Shown here one piece after another: positions 1 through 7,464 of a DNA stretch of 11,290 nt (position 1 is the stretch's first letter; every line of letters starts with the position of its first letter). The notes below the pieces were generated by a model. The model saw only the letters and a program-made list of their open reading frames with translations, was not told the DNA's origin and made no database searches. The translations under genes were made by a program, and so were the position numbers. Source of the stretch: Acidobacteriaceae bacterium (GTDB lineage Bacteria; Acidobacteriota; Terriglobia; Terriglobales; Acidobacteriaceae); contig JASHYS010000031.1 of NCBI GenBank assembly GCA_030042915.1, positions 1-11,290 on the forward strand. Reading direction: 5' to 3'.

Positions 1-15
1 AGGCCGGCTTCACCG

Positions 16-37
16 GCATCCGGGGCGCGCCGGATGC
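16..37. terminator. GC-rich hairpin upstream of lysA, possible terminator of a preceding gene
   Basis: GCATCCGG (16-23) and CCGGATGC (30-37) form a perfect 8-bp stem with a 6-base loop. A T-rich stretch (54-70) follows, but about 16 bases after the stem, so it is not a textbook intrinsic terminator. It could end transcription of a gene lying left of the window, or lie in the lysA leader. All of 1-74 is otherwise without a recognisable gene. Confidence 0.3.
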
Positions 38-74
38 TGTACGCTCAATACAGTTTTCTTTTGGTTTTTTGACG

Positions 75-1364
75 ATGGCCGTGCCAAAAACAGTGAGCTC
101 ATCTTCGCGCCCGTTTTTTGCGCCCGCGCCGGGCGCAGCGCTGCACTGCGGCCGCGTCTCGCTGGAATCGCTGGCCCGACGGTTTGGCACGCCGCTCTAC
201 GTGTATTCCGGCGACGCCGTCATGGAGAGACTGCGGCTGTTCCAGCGCGCGCTCGCCGGCCGCGAAGCCCTGGTGTGCTACGCGGTCAAGGCCAATTCTG
301 CGCTCGCCATCCTCAAACTGCTCGACCAGGGCGGCGCGGGATTCGATATCGTCTCGGGAGGCGAACTGGAACGCGTGCTGGCTGCTGCGCCGAATGCCGC
401 CGGCCGCGTAGTTTTTTCCGGAGTGGGAAAGACGGCGGCGGAGATCGACCTCGCCCTCAAGGCGGGAATTCTGGAATTCAACGTGGAGAGCGAGGCTGAG
501 CTGGCGCTTTTGGCGGCGCGTGCCCGCAAACTCAAAATTCGAGCGCGCTTTGCGCTGCGCGTCAATCCCGACGTCTTTGCCGACACGCACCCCTACATCT
601 CCACTGGGCTGCGCGAGCATAAGTTCGGCATCGATATTCGCCGCGCGCCGGCGATTTACCGCGCCGCTCACACCAATCGCTGGCTTGAAGCACACGGCGT
701 CAGCGTCCACATCGGCTCGCAAATTCGCTCTGCCGATCCCTTTGGTGCGGCCATCGAGCGCGTCACCAAACTGGTCCGCGAGCTTCGCCGCGATGGCATC
801 GCCCTCCAAACCATCGATGCCGGAGGCGGACTGGGCATCGATTACCACGCCGCCGATTTTGACGCGGGCGCCAAGGCGCAGGAGTATGCCGCCGCGCTCG
901 AGAAGGCTCTCGGCGATTTCGACGGCCAGCTCCTCATCGAGCCTGGACGCTTTCTGGTTGCTCAAGCCGGCGCGCTCGTGGCCCGCGTGCTCTATGTGAA
1001 GAAGAACGGCAAAAAGACCTTCGTGATTACCGACGCAGCCATGAACGATCTCATTCGTCCCGCGCTCTACCAGGCGCATCACGAGATCGTGCCGGTCCGG
1101 CGCCGTCCCGGCAGGGCGCGCGTTGTCGATGTAGTGGGGCCGGTTTGCGAATCGGGCGACTTCTTTGCGCGCGACCGCAGGCTTGCGCCGGTCGAACCCG
1201 GCGATCTGGTGGCCCTGCTCGACGCCGGCGCTTACGGCATGGCGCAAAGCTCCAACTACAATTCGCGCCCGCGCGCGGCTGAAGTGCTGGTCGAAGGCGG
1301 AAAAGCGAGGCTCATTCGCCGCCGCGAAACAATGGCGGATCTGCTGGCGCCGGAGATGTTTTGA
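75..1364 (+). CDS. lysA: Diaminopimelate decarboxylase (LysA)
   Basis: The enzyme removes CO2 from meso-diaminopimelate to give L-lysine, the last step of the DAP pathway, using PLP in the cytoplasm. The 429-residue product shows the fold-type III PLP decarboxylase pattern. The barrel domain has YAVKAN with the Schiff-base lysine K72, VNPDV, HKFGID, HIGSQ (212-216), GGGLG (250-254) and EPGR (289-292). The C-terminal beta domain has CESGD (358-362), whose Cys acts across the dimer interface in this family, and DAGAYGMAQSSNYNSRPR near 383-400, including the conserved PLP- and substrate-contacting Tyr. Length is normal. The frame is open to the left edge; a TTG at 69 is possible, but ATG at 75 is preferred because the conserved part begins about 20 residues later. 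No clear Shine-Dalgarno sequence is visible. The gene converges on the peptidoglycan-binding gene with 17 bases between stops. Confidence 0.96.
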   Translation: MAVPKTVSSSSRPFFAPAPGAALHCGRVSLESLARRFGTPLYVYSGDAVMERLRLFQRALAGREALVCYAVKANSALAILKLLDQGGAGFDIVSGGELERVLAAAPNAAGRVVFSGVGKTAAEIDLALKAGILEFNVESEAELALLAARARKLKIRARFALRVNPDVFADTHPYISTGLREHKFGIDIRRAPAIYRAAHTNRWLEAHGVSVHIGSQIRSADPFGAAIERVTKLVRELRRDGIALQTIDAGGGLGIDYHAADFDAGAKAQEYAAALEKALGDFDGQLLIEPGRFLVAQAGALVARVLYVKKNGKKTFVITDAAMNDLIRPALYQAHHEIVPVRRRPGRARVVDVVGPVCESGDFFARDRRLAPVEPGDLVALLDAGAYGMAQSSNYNSRPRAAEVLVEGGKARLIRRRETMADLLAPEMF

Positions 1365-1381
1365 AAGCTGATTGGATATCG

Positions 1382-1858
1382 CTACTGCTTCACGCCCGAC
1401 GCTTCAGCAAACCCGGCGGTTTGCGAGGCCGGGGCGGTGCTGCTTCCGGCTGGCGGGACGGCGAAGCTCGAGCCTTGCGCGTTGATGGCGCCGGAGTAGT
1501 CGGGGCCGAGTCCGAGTTTCAGCAGCGCGCGCGAGTCAGGCATGAGCTTGGTTTGCCAACCGTGATCGGCCTGGTACTTCTGCATTGCCGCAATGGTGGT
1601 GGCGTCCCAGTTGCCATTGGCAGGGCTGTTCAGGTAATGCTCGCGGATCAGCGCCTGCTGAATCTGCGTCACTCTCTCCGGCTGGATGGCTTGCTGGCCG
1701 CGCACGCGGCGCGATCTGTGTTTCGACTGCGCCAGCCTGTGCGAGGCGCTGGTGTGGCTGCTGGTGGAGGGGTGCCGCACGTTGCTCGCAAAGGCAGGCG
1801 ACGTCGCCAGAAAGGCCACGGAAGTCAAAAGTGCCAGTCGTGCATGAGATAGCGCCAT
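1382..1858 (-). CDS. Secreted peptidoglycan-binding-domain protein
   Basis: A 158-residue protein with a clear signal peptide: a short basic start, a hydrophobic core (about 8-18) and an AFA-S cleavage site near residue 24. A Ser/His/Arg-rich linker (25-55) leads to a single PG_binding_1-like fold at about 57-115 (IQPERVTQIQQALIREHYL, then NGNWDATTIAAMQKYQADHG). This three-helix module binds peptidoglycan in many cell-wall enzymes. The tail (120-158) is Ala/Ser/Pro-rich and disordered. No hydrolase domain is attached, so it is probably a cell-wall-associated or regulatory protein rather than an enzyme; its substrate is unknown. The ATG at 1858 has a GAGG ribosome-binding site 10 bases upstream (1869-1872) and a promoter at 1922-1949, so it is a single-gene unit. 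Confidence 0.85.
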   Translation of the reverse strand: MALSHARLALLTSVAFLATSPAFASNVRHPSTSSHTSASHRLAQSKHRSRRVRGQQAIQPERVTQIQQALIREHYLNSPANGNWDATTIAAMQKYQADHGWQTKLMPDSRALLKLGLGPDYSGAINAQGSSFAVPPAGSSTAPASQTAGFAEASGVKQ

Positions 1859-1921
1859 GCTTATACCGCCTCAAAAATGGGCGAGAATGTCCTGAAGACT
1901 TCGTTGCAGTTTAACTAAAGT

Positions 1922-1949
1922 ACCATAATATGGCAAGGCAAAAAGTCAA
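1922..1949 (-). promoter_or_regulatory. Predicted promoter of the peptidoglycan-binding protein gene
   Basis: On the minus strand, TTGACT (1944-1949, 5 of 6 to the -35 consensus) and TATGGT (1922-1927, 4 of 6 to the -10) are separated by 16 bases. The region is clearly more AT-rich than its surroundings. CCATAATATGG (1923-1933) is a perfect 5-1-5 inverted repeat overlapping the -10; it may be an operator or chance. The predicted transcript would carry a leader of roughly 55 bases with the GAGG site. Confidence 0.5.
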
Positions 1950-1979
1950 TCAGGCCCGGTCGTTCACGTCACTTTGGGA

Positions 1980-2018
1980 ACCTGGCGCCATGCGCGGAAG
2001 TCACAGCCGGCGCCAGGT
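1980..2018 (-). terminator. 10-bp inverted repeat after htrA, possible terminator without U-tract
   Basis: ACCTGGCGCC (1980-1989) and GGCGCCAGGT (2009-2018) form a perfect 10-bp stem around a 19-base loop, starting 10 bases after the htrA stop on the minus strand. No run of T follows on either strand, so it is not a standard intrinsic terminator. It could stabilise the 3' end of the htrA message or separate it from the next promoter (1922-1949). Confidence 0.4.
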
Positions 2019-2027
2019 CCGATCGGC

Positions 2028-3659
2028 CTATAACGTTCCGCCCACGTAGTTAATTCCGTTTTCCGGATGGTGCGGATCGATCACTTCGAAGACCACGTCA
2101 TCGCCGGTTTTCAGCTTGCTCACCGCGGCATTGAACGCATCCCGGGTCGGCGTCGGCTGCCGGTTCACGTGCGTGATCATCAAACCGGGCTCCAGTCCCT
2201 GCAGGTCGGCAAATGAGCCGGTGCGGACCGACTCGATAATCACGCCGGCGGTGTGAATCTTGCTGGCCATCGCCGGCGGCACGTCCTGCACCACCAGGCC
2301 CAGCTTGGATTCGCCCGCTCCGCCGCCGCTGTCCGGGTTGTTCTCCTGCTGCGGGTTGTTCAAGTCAGCAAATACCTTGTCGCGATCGCCGATCGACACC
2401 GTGGCATCTTGCGGCTTGCCGTCGCGGATGAAGCCGAGGCGAATGGTCGATCCCGGCCTGCGGCTGGCAATTTCGTTCACCAGGTCGTCGCCATCCTTGA
2501 TGTTGCGCCCATCGATCGAGGTGATGATATCGCCGGCTTTCAGCCCTCCCTTATCGGCCGGGCCGCCCGGCTGCACTTCAGAGACGATCACGCCGCTCTT
2601 GAATCCATACACGCGATTCACTGAGCTCGACTGCTCTGCGTGGAACTGGATGCCGATGGAGCCGCGCGTCACCTTGTGCGTGGGGCTGATCAGGTCGTTA
2701 TAGACCGAGACTACGGTGTTCGAGGGCATGGCGAATCCGATGCCCTGGTATCCGGCCGACTCAGTGTAGATGGCGGTATTGACGCCAATCACCTCGCCGT
2801 TCATATTCAGCAGCGGACCGCCGGAATTGCCCGGATTGATGGCTGCATCGGTCTGGATAAAGTGCTGGAACTGTCCCGGAGCGCCCTGGTCAATGGTCCG
2901 GTTCTTGGCCGAAATAATTCCGGCAGTCACCGTTTGTGCGAGCGTAAACGGGCTGCCGATGGCTTCAACCCAATCGCCCACCTGCGCGATGTCGGAGTTG
3001 CCCAGTTTCACCGTAGGCAGCGGCTTGTCCGTGTCGATCTTGATCACGGCCAGATCGGTGGCCTTGTCGACGCCAATCACATGCGCAGCCCGGCCCAAAT
3101 CCTGGGAATCGGGATCGGTGGAGAGTTTGACGTAGATTTTGTCGGCTTTGTCGATCACGTGATCGTTGGTGATGATGTAGCCCTTGCCATCGACAATGAA
3201 GCCGGAGCCAAGCGACTCCTGCACTTCGCCGTTGTCGCCGCCGTCATCGGGCGCGGGAACCTGGCCGCCAAAGAAGCGGTTGAAAAAATCCTGGAAGTTG
3301 TCGGGCCCTTGTTGCTGCTGGCCGTTGTTGTCCTGGTTGTCGTCAGGATTCTGCTGGTCGGGCGTGCGGAAGTGGAAATTGCGATGCCCGCGATTGGCTG
3401 ATTGCTTGGGCAGAGTCTGGGTATTGATGTTCACCACCGCCGGCCCCACCAGTTTGGCAATGCGCACAAAATCGTTGGGTGGAGTGGGCGTGCTGACGAC
3501 CTTCAACGGAGTCGCGTCGGTACTGTTAGTCTGATTCTCCTGGCCGCGGACTCCGTGGGCGGCAAACGATCCGGCCAGAACGGCAGCCGAGAGCGCAGCC
3601 AGCAACACGAACGCGGAAACGAGACGGCGCGTGCGAAGCCGTTCCAAGAGCCATTTCAT
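2028..3659 (-). CDS. htrA: HtrA/DegP-type periplasmic serine protease with two PDZ domains
   Basis: An envelope quality-control protease and chaperone that degrades misfolded periplasmic and outer-membrane proteins. The 543-residue product has an N-terminal hydrophobic segment (about 13-33) after a basic start, acting as signal peptide or anchor. A Gln/Asn/Asp-rich linker (about 86-145) holds the FQDFFNRFFGG motif typical of the family. The trypsin-like domain has the full triad: H167 in TNDHV, D202 in TDLAV and S279 in NPGNSGGP. PDZ1 (about 334-425) and PDZ2 (about 450-530) follow. Length is slightly above the usual 450-500, mostly from the linker. The ATG at 3659 was chosen over the longer open frame (to 3764) because GAGG lies 6 bases upstream (3666-3669), the product then begins with a normal export signal, and a promoter sits at 3724-3752. 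It lies 179 bases downstream of the amidohydrolase gene, same direction. Confidence 0.95.
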   Translation of the reverse strand: MKWLLERLRTRRLVSAFVLLAALSAAVLAGSFAAHGVRGQENQTNSTDATPLKVVSTPTPPNDFVRIAKLVGPAVVNINTQTLPKQSANRGHRNFHFRTPDQQNPDDNQDNNGQQQQGPDNFQDFFNRFFGGQVPAPDDGGDNGEVQESLGSGFIVDGKGYIITNDHVIDKADKIYVKLSTDPDSQDLGRAAHVIGVDKATDLAVIKIDTDKPLPTVKLGNSDIAQVGDWVEAIGSPFTLAQTVTAGIISAKNRTIDQGAPGQFQHFIQTDAAINPGNSGGPLLNMNGEVIGVNTAIYTESAGYQGIGFAMPSNTVVSVYNDLISPTHKVTRGSIGIQFHAEQSSSVNRVYGFKSGVIVSEVQPGGPADKGGLKAGDIITSIDGRNIKDGDDLVNEIASRRPGSTIRLGFIRDGKPQDATVSIGDRDKVFADLNNPQQENNPDSGGGAGESKLGLVVQDVPPAMASKIHTAGVIIESVRTGSFADLQGLEPGLMITHVNRQPTPTRDAFNAAVSKLKTGDDVVFEVIDPHHPENGINYVGGTL

Positions 3660-3723
3660 AAAATTCCTCAACCTCGTGAGGCGCCCAACCCTGAAGTGCG
3701 GGCATCTTCCGGCGCCATCTCCT

Positions 3724-3752
3724 AGTATAGCTATCTGCGGGCGCGCCACCAA
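3724..3752 (-). promoter_or_regulatory. Predicted htrA promoter
   Basis: On the minus strand, TTGGTG (3747-3752) and TATACT (3724-3729, 5 of 6 to the -10 consensus) are 17 bases apart. The predicted start point lies about 60 bases before the htrA ATG. The -35 region is part of GTTGGTGGCG (3744-3753), nearly identical to the GTCGGTGGCG box upstream of the amidohydrolase, which also has TATACT. Confidence 0.5.
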
Positions 3753-3838
3753 CGCCGGCGCCACAGCGCTCCTCTCTGCTTAGACGCGCCATCTGGCAAA
3801 AGAGTCCGCCGGCTGGGGACGGTGGTTGGCGGCAGGCC

Positions 3839-5701
3839 TTATCTTCCGTGCTCGATCCTCATATTGGCGGCGTACACCTGCTCGCCGGCCACGAATGTCT
3901 CCATGACCTTGGTTTCGAGCAAGGCTTGAGGCGCAACAACATACAGGTCGCGGTCAACGAGAATAAAGTCGGCATCATAGCCGGGTTCGAGCTCTCCCTT
4001 GTGGAACTCGGCGAACTCGGCATAGGCTGAGCCCTGCGTGTAGGCGTAAAGCGCCTGCCCGCGCGTGATTTTGTTTTCAGTGAAATAGGACTTCGTGCCG
4101 GCTTCGTTCATGCGCGATACCGCGGCATACAGGCCGCGAAAGGGCGAAATCGGCTCAACCGGGTAGTCGGTGCCAAAGGCAAGTGGAACGCCGGCGTCGA
4201 GGAATTTTTTCCACGCGTAGGAATAGGCGGCGCGCTTGGGTCCCAGGCGCGCTTCGGCCCAGTTGATGTCGGTGAGCAGGTGACAGGGCTGCATCGATGC
4301 GATCACGCCAAGTTTCGCAAAGCGCGGAATGTCCGCCGGATCGACCACCTGCGCGTGCTCAATGCGATTGCGCGCATCGCCCGACTCAACGTGGCACTTG
4401 ATGGGATCGGCCGCGGATGCGCACGGTCCGGCGGGGCAGGGAATTTTCTCGTCCCATATCTCGGCGCGCCCGCCGCTGCGGCAGGGACTGATGACGCTGC
4501 GAGCCGTCGCCCCGCCCGAAAGGCTCGCGCCGATTTCTGCCTGCGTGATGGCATCGAGCGCCATCGAAACCGCCTTGTCGCCGATGGCATGAAAGCCCAA
4601 CTGAAAACCGGCCTGGGCACGCGCCACCGCCATCGTGTTCAGTTCATCCTGGGTGTACTGCGGCAGTCCGGAATTGCCGGGATCGTCGCTGTATGGCGCC
4701 TTCATGGCCGCGGTGCGCGAGCCCAGCGAGCCATCCATGAAGCCCTTCAGAAAGGTGGTATGCAGCATCGGATCGTTGCCTGCGTGATGCGCGCGCTGCT
4801 GTTCCTCCAGCTCAAGCGATTCTTTGAAGGGAATCCACTCGCTGATGCGCAGATTAAGCTTGTGCTCCTTCTCTAATTGCTCGTAAACCAGGAAATCCTC
4901 CCAGTCGCTGAAGTCCTGCGCGCTGGTGACTCCGTGAGCGACCGCATCGGCGATGGCCAGCTCCAGGCCGCGCCGGCGTTCCGCTTCGCTGGGCGGCGGG
5001 ATGACCTTCTGCACCAACCCTTGCGCCGATTCGCGCAGGATTCCGGTTGGTTCGCCATTCTTGTCGAGATCGATGGCGCCGCCCTCGGGCGGAACGGTCT
5101 TGCCCGTAATGCCCGCCGCGCGCAGCGCCGCTGTGTTGGCGACGGCGATGTGGCCATCGATGCGCCCAAGAAACGTGGGGTGGTCTCCCGTCACGCGGTC
5201 GAGTTCGTGGCGATCGGGGAGTGTTTTGTCGGGCCACAGCGTGTGATCCCAGTTGCCCCCGGTGATCCAGTGGCCGGCAGGAGCTGACTTCGCAAATGAC
5301 TCGACCTTGGCCATCATCTCGGCCAAGGATTTCACGCCGGTCAGATCCAGGTTCATCCTGGTCTTTCCCGCAAAGCCAAGGTGCACGTGCGCATCGTTGA
5401 AGCCTGGAAAGATGTAGATGCCGGTCTGAGCAGTATTCAGGTCGCGCACGCGCGTGTTCGGGCCGGCGAGTCGCCTGATCTCTTCGTTGCTGCCGACCGC
5501 AAGAACTTTGCCGCCGCCGATGGCCATGGCCTGCACAGTGCGCGGCTTGTCCTGGCTGAATCCCTCGCCGGTGTAGATGACGGCGTTGACATAAATGACA
5601 TCGGGAGTGGGCGCGGCCTGACCGGCCGTTGCGGAGTCCTGGGCCAGCGAGAGCGGCGCGGCGAGCAAGACGGCGGCAACGATTGAAGCTAAGGCGCGCA
5701 C
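3839..5701 (-). CDS. Exported YtcJ-like metal-dependent amidohydrolase (amidohydrolase_3 family)
   Basis: A binuclear-metal hydrolase of the amidohydrolase superfamily; relatives cleave amide or imide bonds, but the substrate cannot be read here. Numbered from the GTG at 5701 (620 aa), there is a signal peptide (cleavage near SLA-QD, residue 20), a beta-sandwich start (PDVIYVNAVIYTG) and the TIM barrel. Likely metal ligands are H105 and H107 (DAHVH), K319 (FLKGFMDGSLGSRTA, the carboxylated lysine of YtcJ relatives), H371 (FHAIGD), H449 (RIEHAQ) and D512 (GTDYPVE). The C-terminal GYDADFILVD closes the sandwich domain. Residues about 390-443 are an insertion with four Cys, absent from the usual 540-570-residue family members. 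A GTG at 5734 would add 11 residues, but these codons overlap an extended -10 promoter and lack a ribosome-binding site, so 5701 is preferred. Not an operon with the upstream divergent gene. Confidence 0.9.
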   Translation of the reverse strand: MRALASIVAAVLLAAPLSLAQDSATAGQAAPTPDVIYVNAVIYTGEGFSQDKPRTVQAMAIGGGKVLAVGSNEEIRRLAGPNTRVRDLNTAQTGIYIFPGFNDAHVHLGFAGKTRMNLDLTGVKSLAEMMAKVESFAKSAPAGHWITGGNWDHTLWPDKTLPDRHELDRVTGDHPTFLGRIDGHIAVANTAALRAAGITGKTVPPEGGAIDLDKNGEPTGILRESAQGLVQKVIPPPSEAERRRGLELAIADAVAHGVTSAQDFSDWEDFLVYEQLEKEHKLNLRISEWIPFKESLELEEQQRAHHAGNDPMLHTTFLKGFMDGSLGSRTAAMKAPYSDDPGNSGLPQYTQDELNTMAVARAQAGFQLGFHAIGDKAVSMALDAITQAEIGASLSGGATARSVISPCRSGGRAEIWDEKIPCPAGPCASAADPIKCHVESGDARNRIEHAQVVDPADIPRFAKLGVIASMQPCHLLTDINWAEARLGPKRAAYSYAWKKFLDAGVPLAFGTDYPVEPISPFRGLYAAVSRMNEAGTKSYFTENKITRGQALYAYTQGSAYAEFAEFHKGELEPGYDADFILVDRDLYVVAPQALLETKVMETFVAGEQVYAANMRIEHGR

Positions 5702-5707
5702 GCGCGG

Positions 5708-5738
5708 AGTATACCAAAGCCGAGTCGACGCCACCGAC
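5708..5738 (-). promoter_or_regulatory. Extended -10 promoter of the amidohydrolase, placed for a leaderless mRNA
   Basis: On the minus strand, TGGTATACT (5708-5716) is an extended -10 element. Exactly six bases (5702-5707) separate it from the GTG at 5701, so the normal start point falls on the start codon, as in leaderless genes. TCGGTG (5732-5737) lies 18 bases upstream of the -10 and is part of GTCGGTGGCG (5729-5738), matching the htrA box in 9 of 10 positions. Confidence 0.45.
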
Positions 5739-5849
5739 GGGAGTTGTGTCTCAGTTTGAGCTGGAAGACTGCGCCGATGCGGCTGCCGCCAGGGTGCGCT
5801 CCACGTCCTTTGTTAGGATGGTCGCAGTTCATTCTCTGGGAGTCCGGCT

Positions 5850-6026
5850 ATGGCAACTTTTGAAGTATGGAACAAGCCCGATCACGGCGATACCAAACCC
5901 GATCATTCTCTCACTGCGGATAAGTTCGTGGTTGGGGAGCGCGCGATCATTTTCTATTCATCGGAGAACAACGTACTTCATGCGGTTGTCCCGACTCCGG
6001 GCCTGGTGGTCAAGAAAACCGGGTAG
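5850..6026 (+). CDS. Small protein of unknown function (58 aa)
   Basis: An ATG frame of 58 codons, starting MATFEVWNKPD and ending VVKKTG, stopped by TAG at 6024-6026. A good ribosome-binding site, GGGAG (5838-5842), sits 7 bases before the ATG, and a TGTTAGGAT extended -10-like element (5811-5819) is upstream. The protein is soluble with no signal peptide or membrane segment. Its first third is polar with the tetrapeptide KPDH twice (9-12 and 16-19). The rest alternates short hydrophobic stretches (FVVGERAIIFYSS, VLHAVVPTPGLVV), suggesting a small beta-rich fold. I do not recognise a family. It is divergent from the amidohydrolase and convergent with the M20 gene, 18 bases between stops, and fills what would otherwise be an unexplained gap of over 300 bases. 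The combination of start signals and fit into the gap makes a real gene likely. Confidence 0.7.
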   Translation: MATFEVWNKPDHGDTKPDHSLTADKFVVGERAIIFYSSENNVLHAVVPTPGLVVKKTG

Positions 6027-6044
6027 CCCGGCGGATTCCGGCAA

Positions 6045-7304
6045 TTATTGCTCAGCGGCCCATTCCAGCGCGGCCAGCGTGAGCAGCAGCAAGCGCTTCA
6101 GCGCCAATTCGCGGTCCTTGGGCGAATACCACTCGTGGAGCGTATGAGCCGAGCCGCCCTCGCCGCCGGCGCCCATCGACAACGCGGGCACGCCAAGCCA
6201 TAAGGGAATGTTGGCGTCGGTCGAGCCGAGGCGGAGATCGGTGCGCAGGCCCAGATGCCGGTCGACGGCGCGCAAGGCAGCCAGAATCGGGGAGTCATCT
6301 GGTAATTTGGCGGCGGGCCGGTCGCCGATCTTGGTCACCGTGAACGAAAGCGTTCCGCGAGAATCGCTGCTCGCGGCCTTTTGCCTGGTGTTCCAATGAG
6401 CAACGGCATCCTCAAGGGTGCGATGCAGCGCAGCTTCAAGACGCGCGAGCTGCTCCGGATCCGTCGACCGGAAATCGACAGTAGCCTGCACGTCCTCAGG
6501 GATTGAATTCACACTGATGCCGCCGTGAATGGTGCCCACGTTCAACGTGGTGCGTGGTTCTTCCGGCAGCGGTGTTTCCGCCAATCGGGTGAGCGCCTGC
6601 GCGAGCGCAGCGATGGGGTTTGGCGTTCCGGCGTCGGTAAAGCTATGTCCTCCGGGTCCGCTGACGGTGACCTGGTAGCGGCGGCTGCCCAAAGCCTGTG
6701 TGACCGCCCCATCCGCGCCCGGGCCGTCGAGCACAATGTGCGCGGCGACGCGGCTGGCCAGCGCACTGTGTTCGTAGAAGTGGCGTATGCCGCGCAAGTC
6801 GCCCTCGCCTTCCTCGCCCACGTTTCCCATCACGGCGAGCGGGGCCGGCAATGTGACTCCGGCTTTCAACAGCGCGTTGACGATCGCCAGCATACCCACT
6901 ACTCCGGCGGCGTTATCGCACGCGCCGGGGGCCACCAGGCGCTCGCCTTCGAGCACCAGATCGAGCGGCGTACCGGCGGGAAACACGGTGTCGAGATGCG
7001 CTGAAAGCAAGACAATCGGTCCGGTGCTTTCGGCCGGCAGGTTCGAGGCGGGCAGAATCGCGAGCACATTTCCGGCGGCATCGATCTCCACACCGCCCAG
7101 GCCGGCATCTTTGAATCTGCGCTCAAGCCACCGTGCCCGCGCTTCTTCACCATGCGACGGAGCGGGAATGGCAATCAGTTCCATCTGCCAATCCAGGATG
7201 GTCTTTGGATTGGCGTGCAGCCACGCGAAGGCAGCGTGGACCGGCCTCAGCGATGCCAGGGCCGCGATGCGAGAAAAGGCCGAGGTTGGGGTGAAAAGCG
7301 GCAT
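6045..7304 (-). CDS. M20-family metallopeptidase / amidohydrolase
   Basis: A dizinc exopeptidase or deacylase of the M20 family (relatives: peptidase T, ArgE, DapE, carboxypeptidase G2); the exact substrate is open. The 419-residue product has the expected ligands: H103 (SAHLDTV), bridging D130 (ACDNAAG), catalytic E164 and metal E165 (GNVGEEGEGDL), D193 (VLDG) and H387 (GSAHTLHEW). The dimerisation domain spans about 205-310 with GPGGHSF at 217-222. No signal peptide, so cytoplasmic. The ATG at 7304 is chosen although no clear ribosome-binding site precedes it. The longer frame to 7385 would start inside an intergenic repeat and adds 27 residues unlike the family. It lies 160 bases downstream of truA in the same direction, with a hairpin repeat in between, so co-transcription is doubtful. 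DapE identity, despite lysA nearby, is not supported. Confidence 0.88.
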   Translation of the reverse strand: MPLFTPTSAFSRIAALASLRPVHAAFAWLHANPKTILDWQMELIAIPAPSHGEEARARWLERRFKDAGLGGVEIDAAGNVLAILPASNLPAESTGPIVLLSAHLDTVFPAGTPLDLVLEGERLVAPGACDNAAGVVGMLAIVNALLKAGVTLPAPLAVMGNVGEEGEGDLRGIRHFYEHSALASRVAAHIVLDGPGADGAVTQALGSRRYQVTVSGPGGHSFTDAGTPNPIAALAQALTRLAETPLPEEPRTTLNVGTIHGGISVNSIPEDVQATVDFRSTDPEQLARLEAALHRTLEDAVAHWNTRQKAASSDSRGTLSFTVTKIGDRPAAKLPDDSPILAALRAVDRHLGLRTDLRLGSTDANIPLWLGVPALSMGAGGEGGSAHTLHEWYSPKDRELALKRLLLLTLAALEWAAEQ

Positions 7305-7363
7305 GAGGACGGTTTCAGAGTAGCAAAACCGCGACCGTATTTTGTCGATTCCGCACGAAAGAG

Positions 7364-7376
7364 GGGTGCCCCGTCC
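7364..7376. repeat. Partial copy of the GGKTGCCCCATCC repeat arm
   Basis: GGGTGCCCCGTCC matches the left arm of the full hairpin repeat beginning at 7392 in 12 of 13 positions, with the two starts 28 bases apart. No matching right arm follows it, so it looks like a half element or a remnant. Confidence 0.5.
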
Positions 7377-7391
7377 AATCACCACGAACCT

Positions 7392-7437
7392 GGGTGCCCC
7401 ATCCTAACGGCGCTTTTGTTCTTGCCGTTAGGGTGGG
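7392..7437. repeat. Dispersed hairpin repeat, copy 1 (truA-M20 intergenic)
   Basis: CCCATCCTAACGGC (7398-7411) pairs with GCCGTTAGGGTGGG (7424-7437) in a 14-bp stem with one T-G wobble, around a 12-base loop. The left flank GGGTG extends the motif to 7392. The same outer stem recurs at 10991-11039. It lies 27 bases after the truA stop and might act as a 3'-end structure for truA, but no U-tract follows on the minus strand. Confidence 0.7.
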
Positions 7438-7464
7438 ATCGCCCGAACCGGGCGGGGCGAAAAT

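Noticed and set aside
99..1247. Long minus-strand open frame opposite lysA
   Set aside because: It is the antisense shadow of a high-GC gene; the product has no recognisable motif while the plus strand encodes a complete LysA.
3806..3832. CCGCC/GGCGG inverted repeat followed by TCTTTT downstream of the amidohydrolase
   Set aside because: Only a 5-bp stem with a 17-base loop and a short broken T-run; too weak to call a terminator.
75..7304. Functional lysine pathway cluster (lysA with the M20 enzyme as DapE)
   Set aside because: The two genes are about 4.7 kb apart on opposite strands, and the M20 sequence is not closer to DapE than to peptidase T-like members as far as motifs show.
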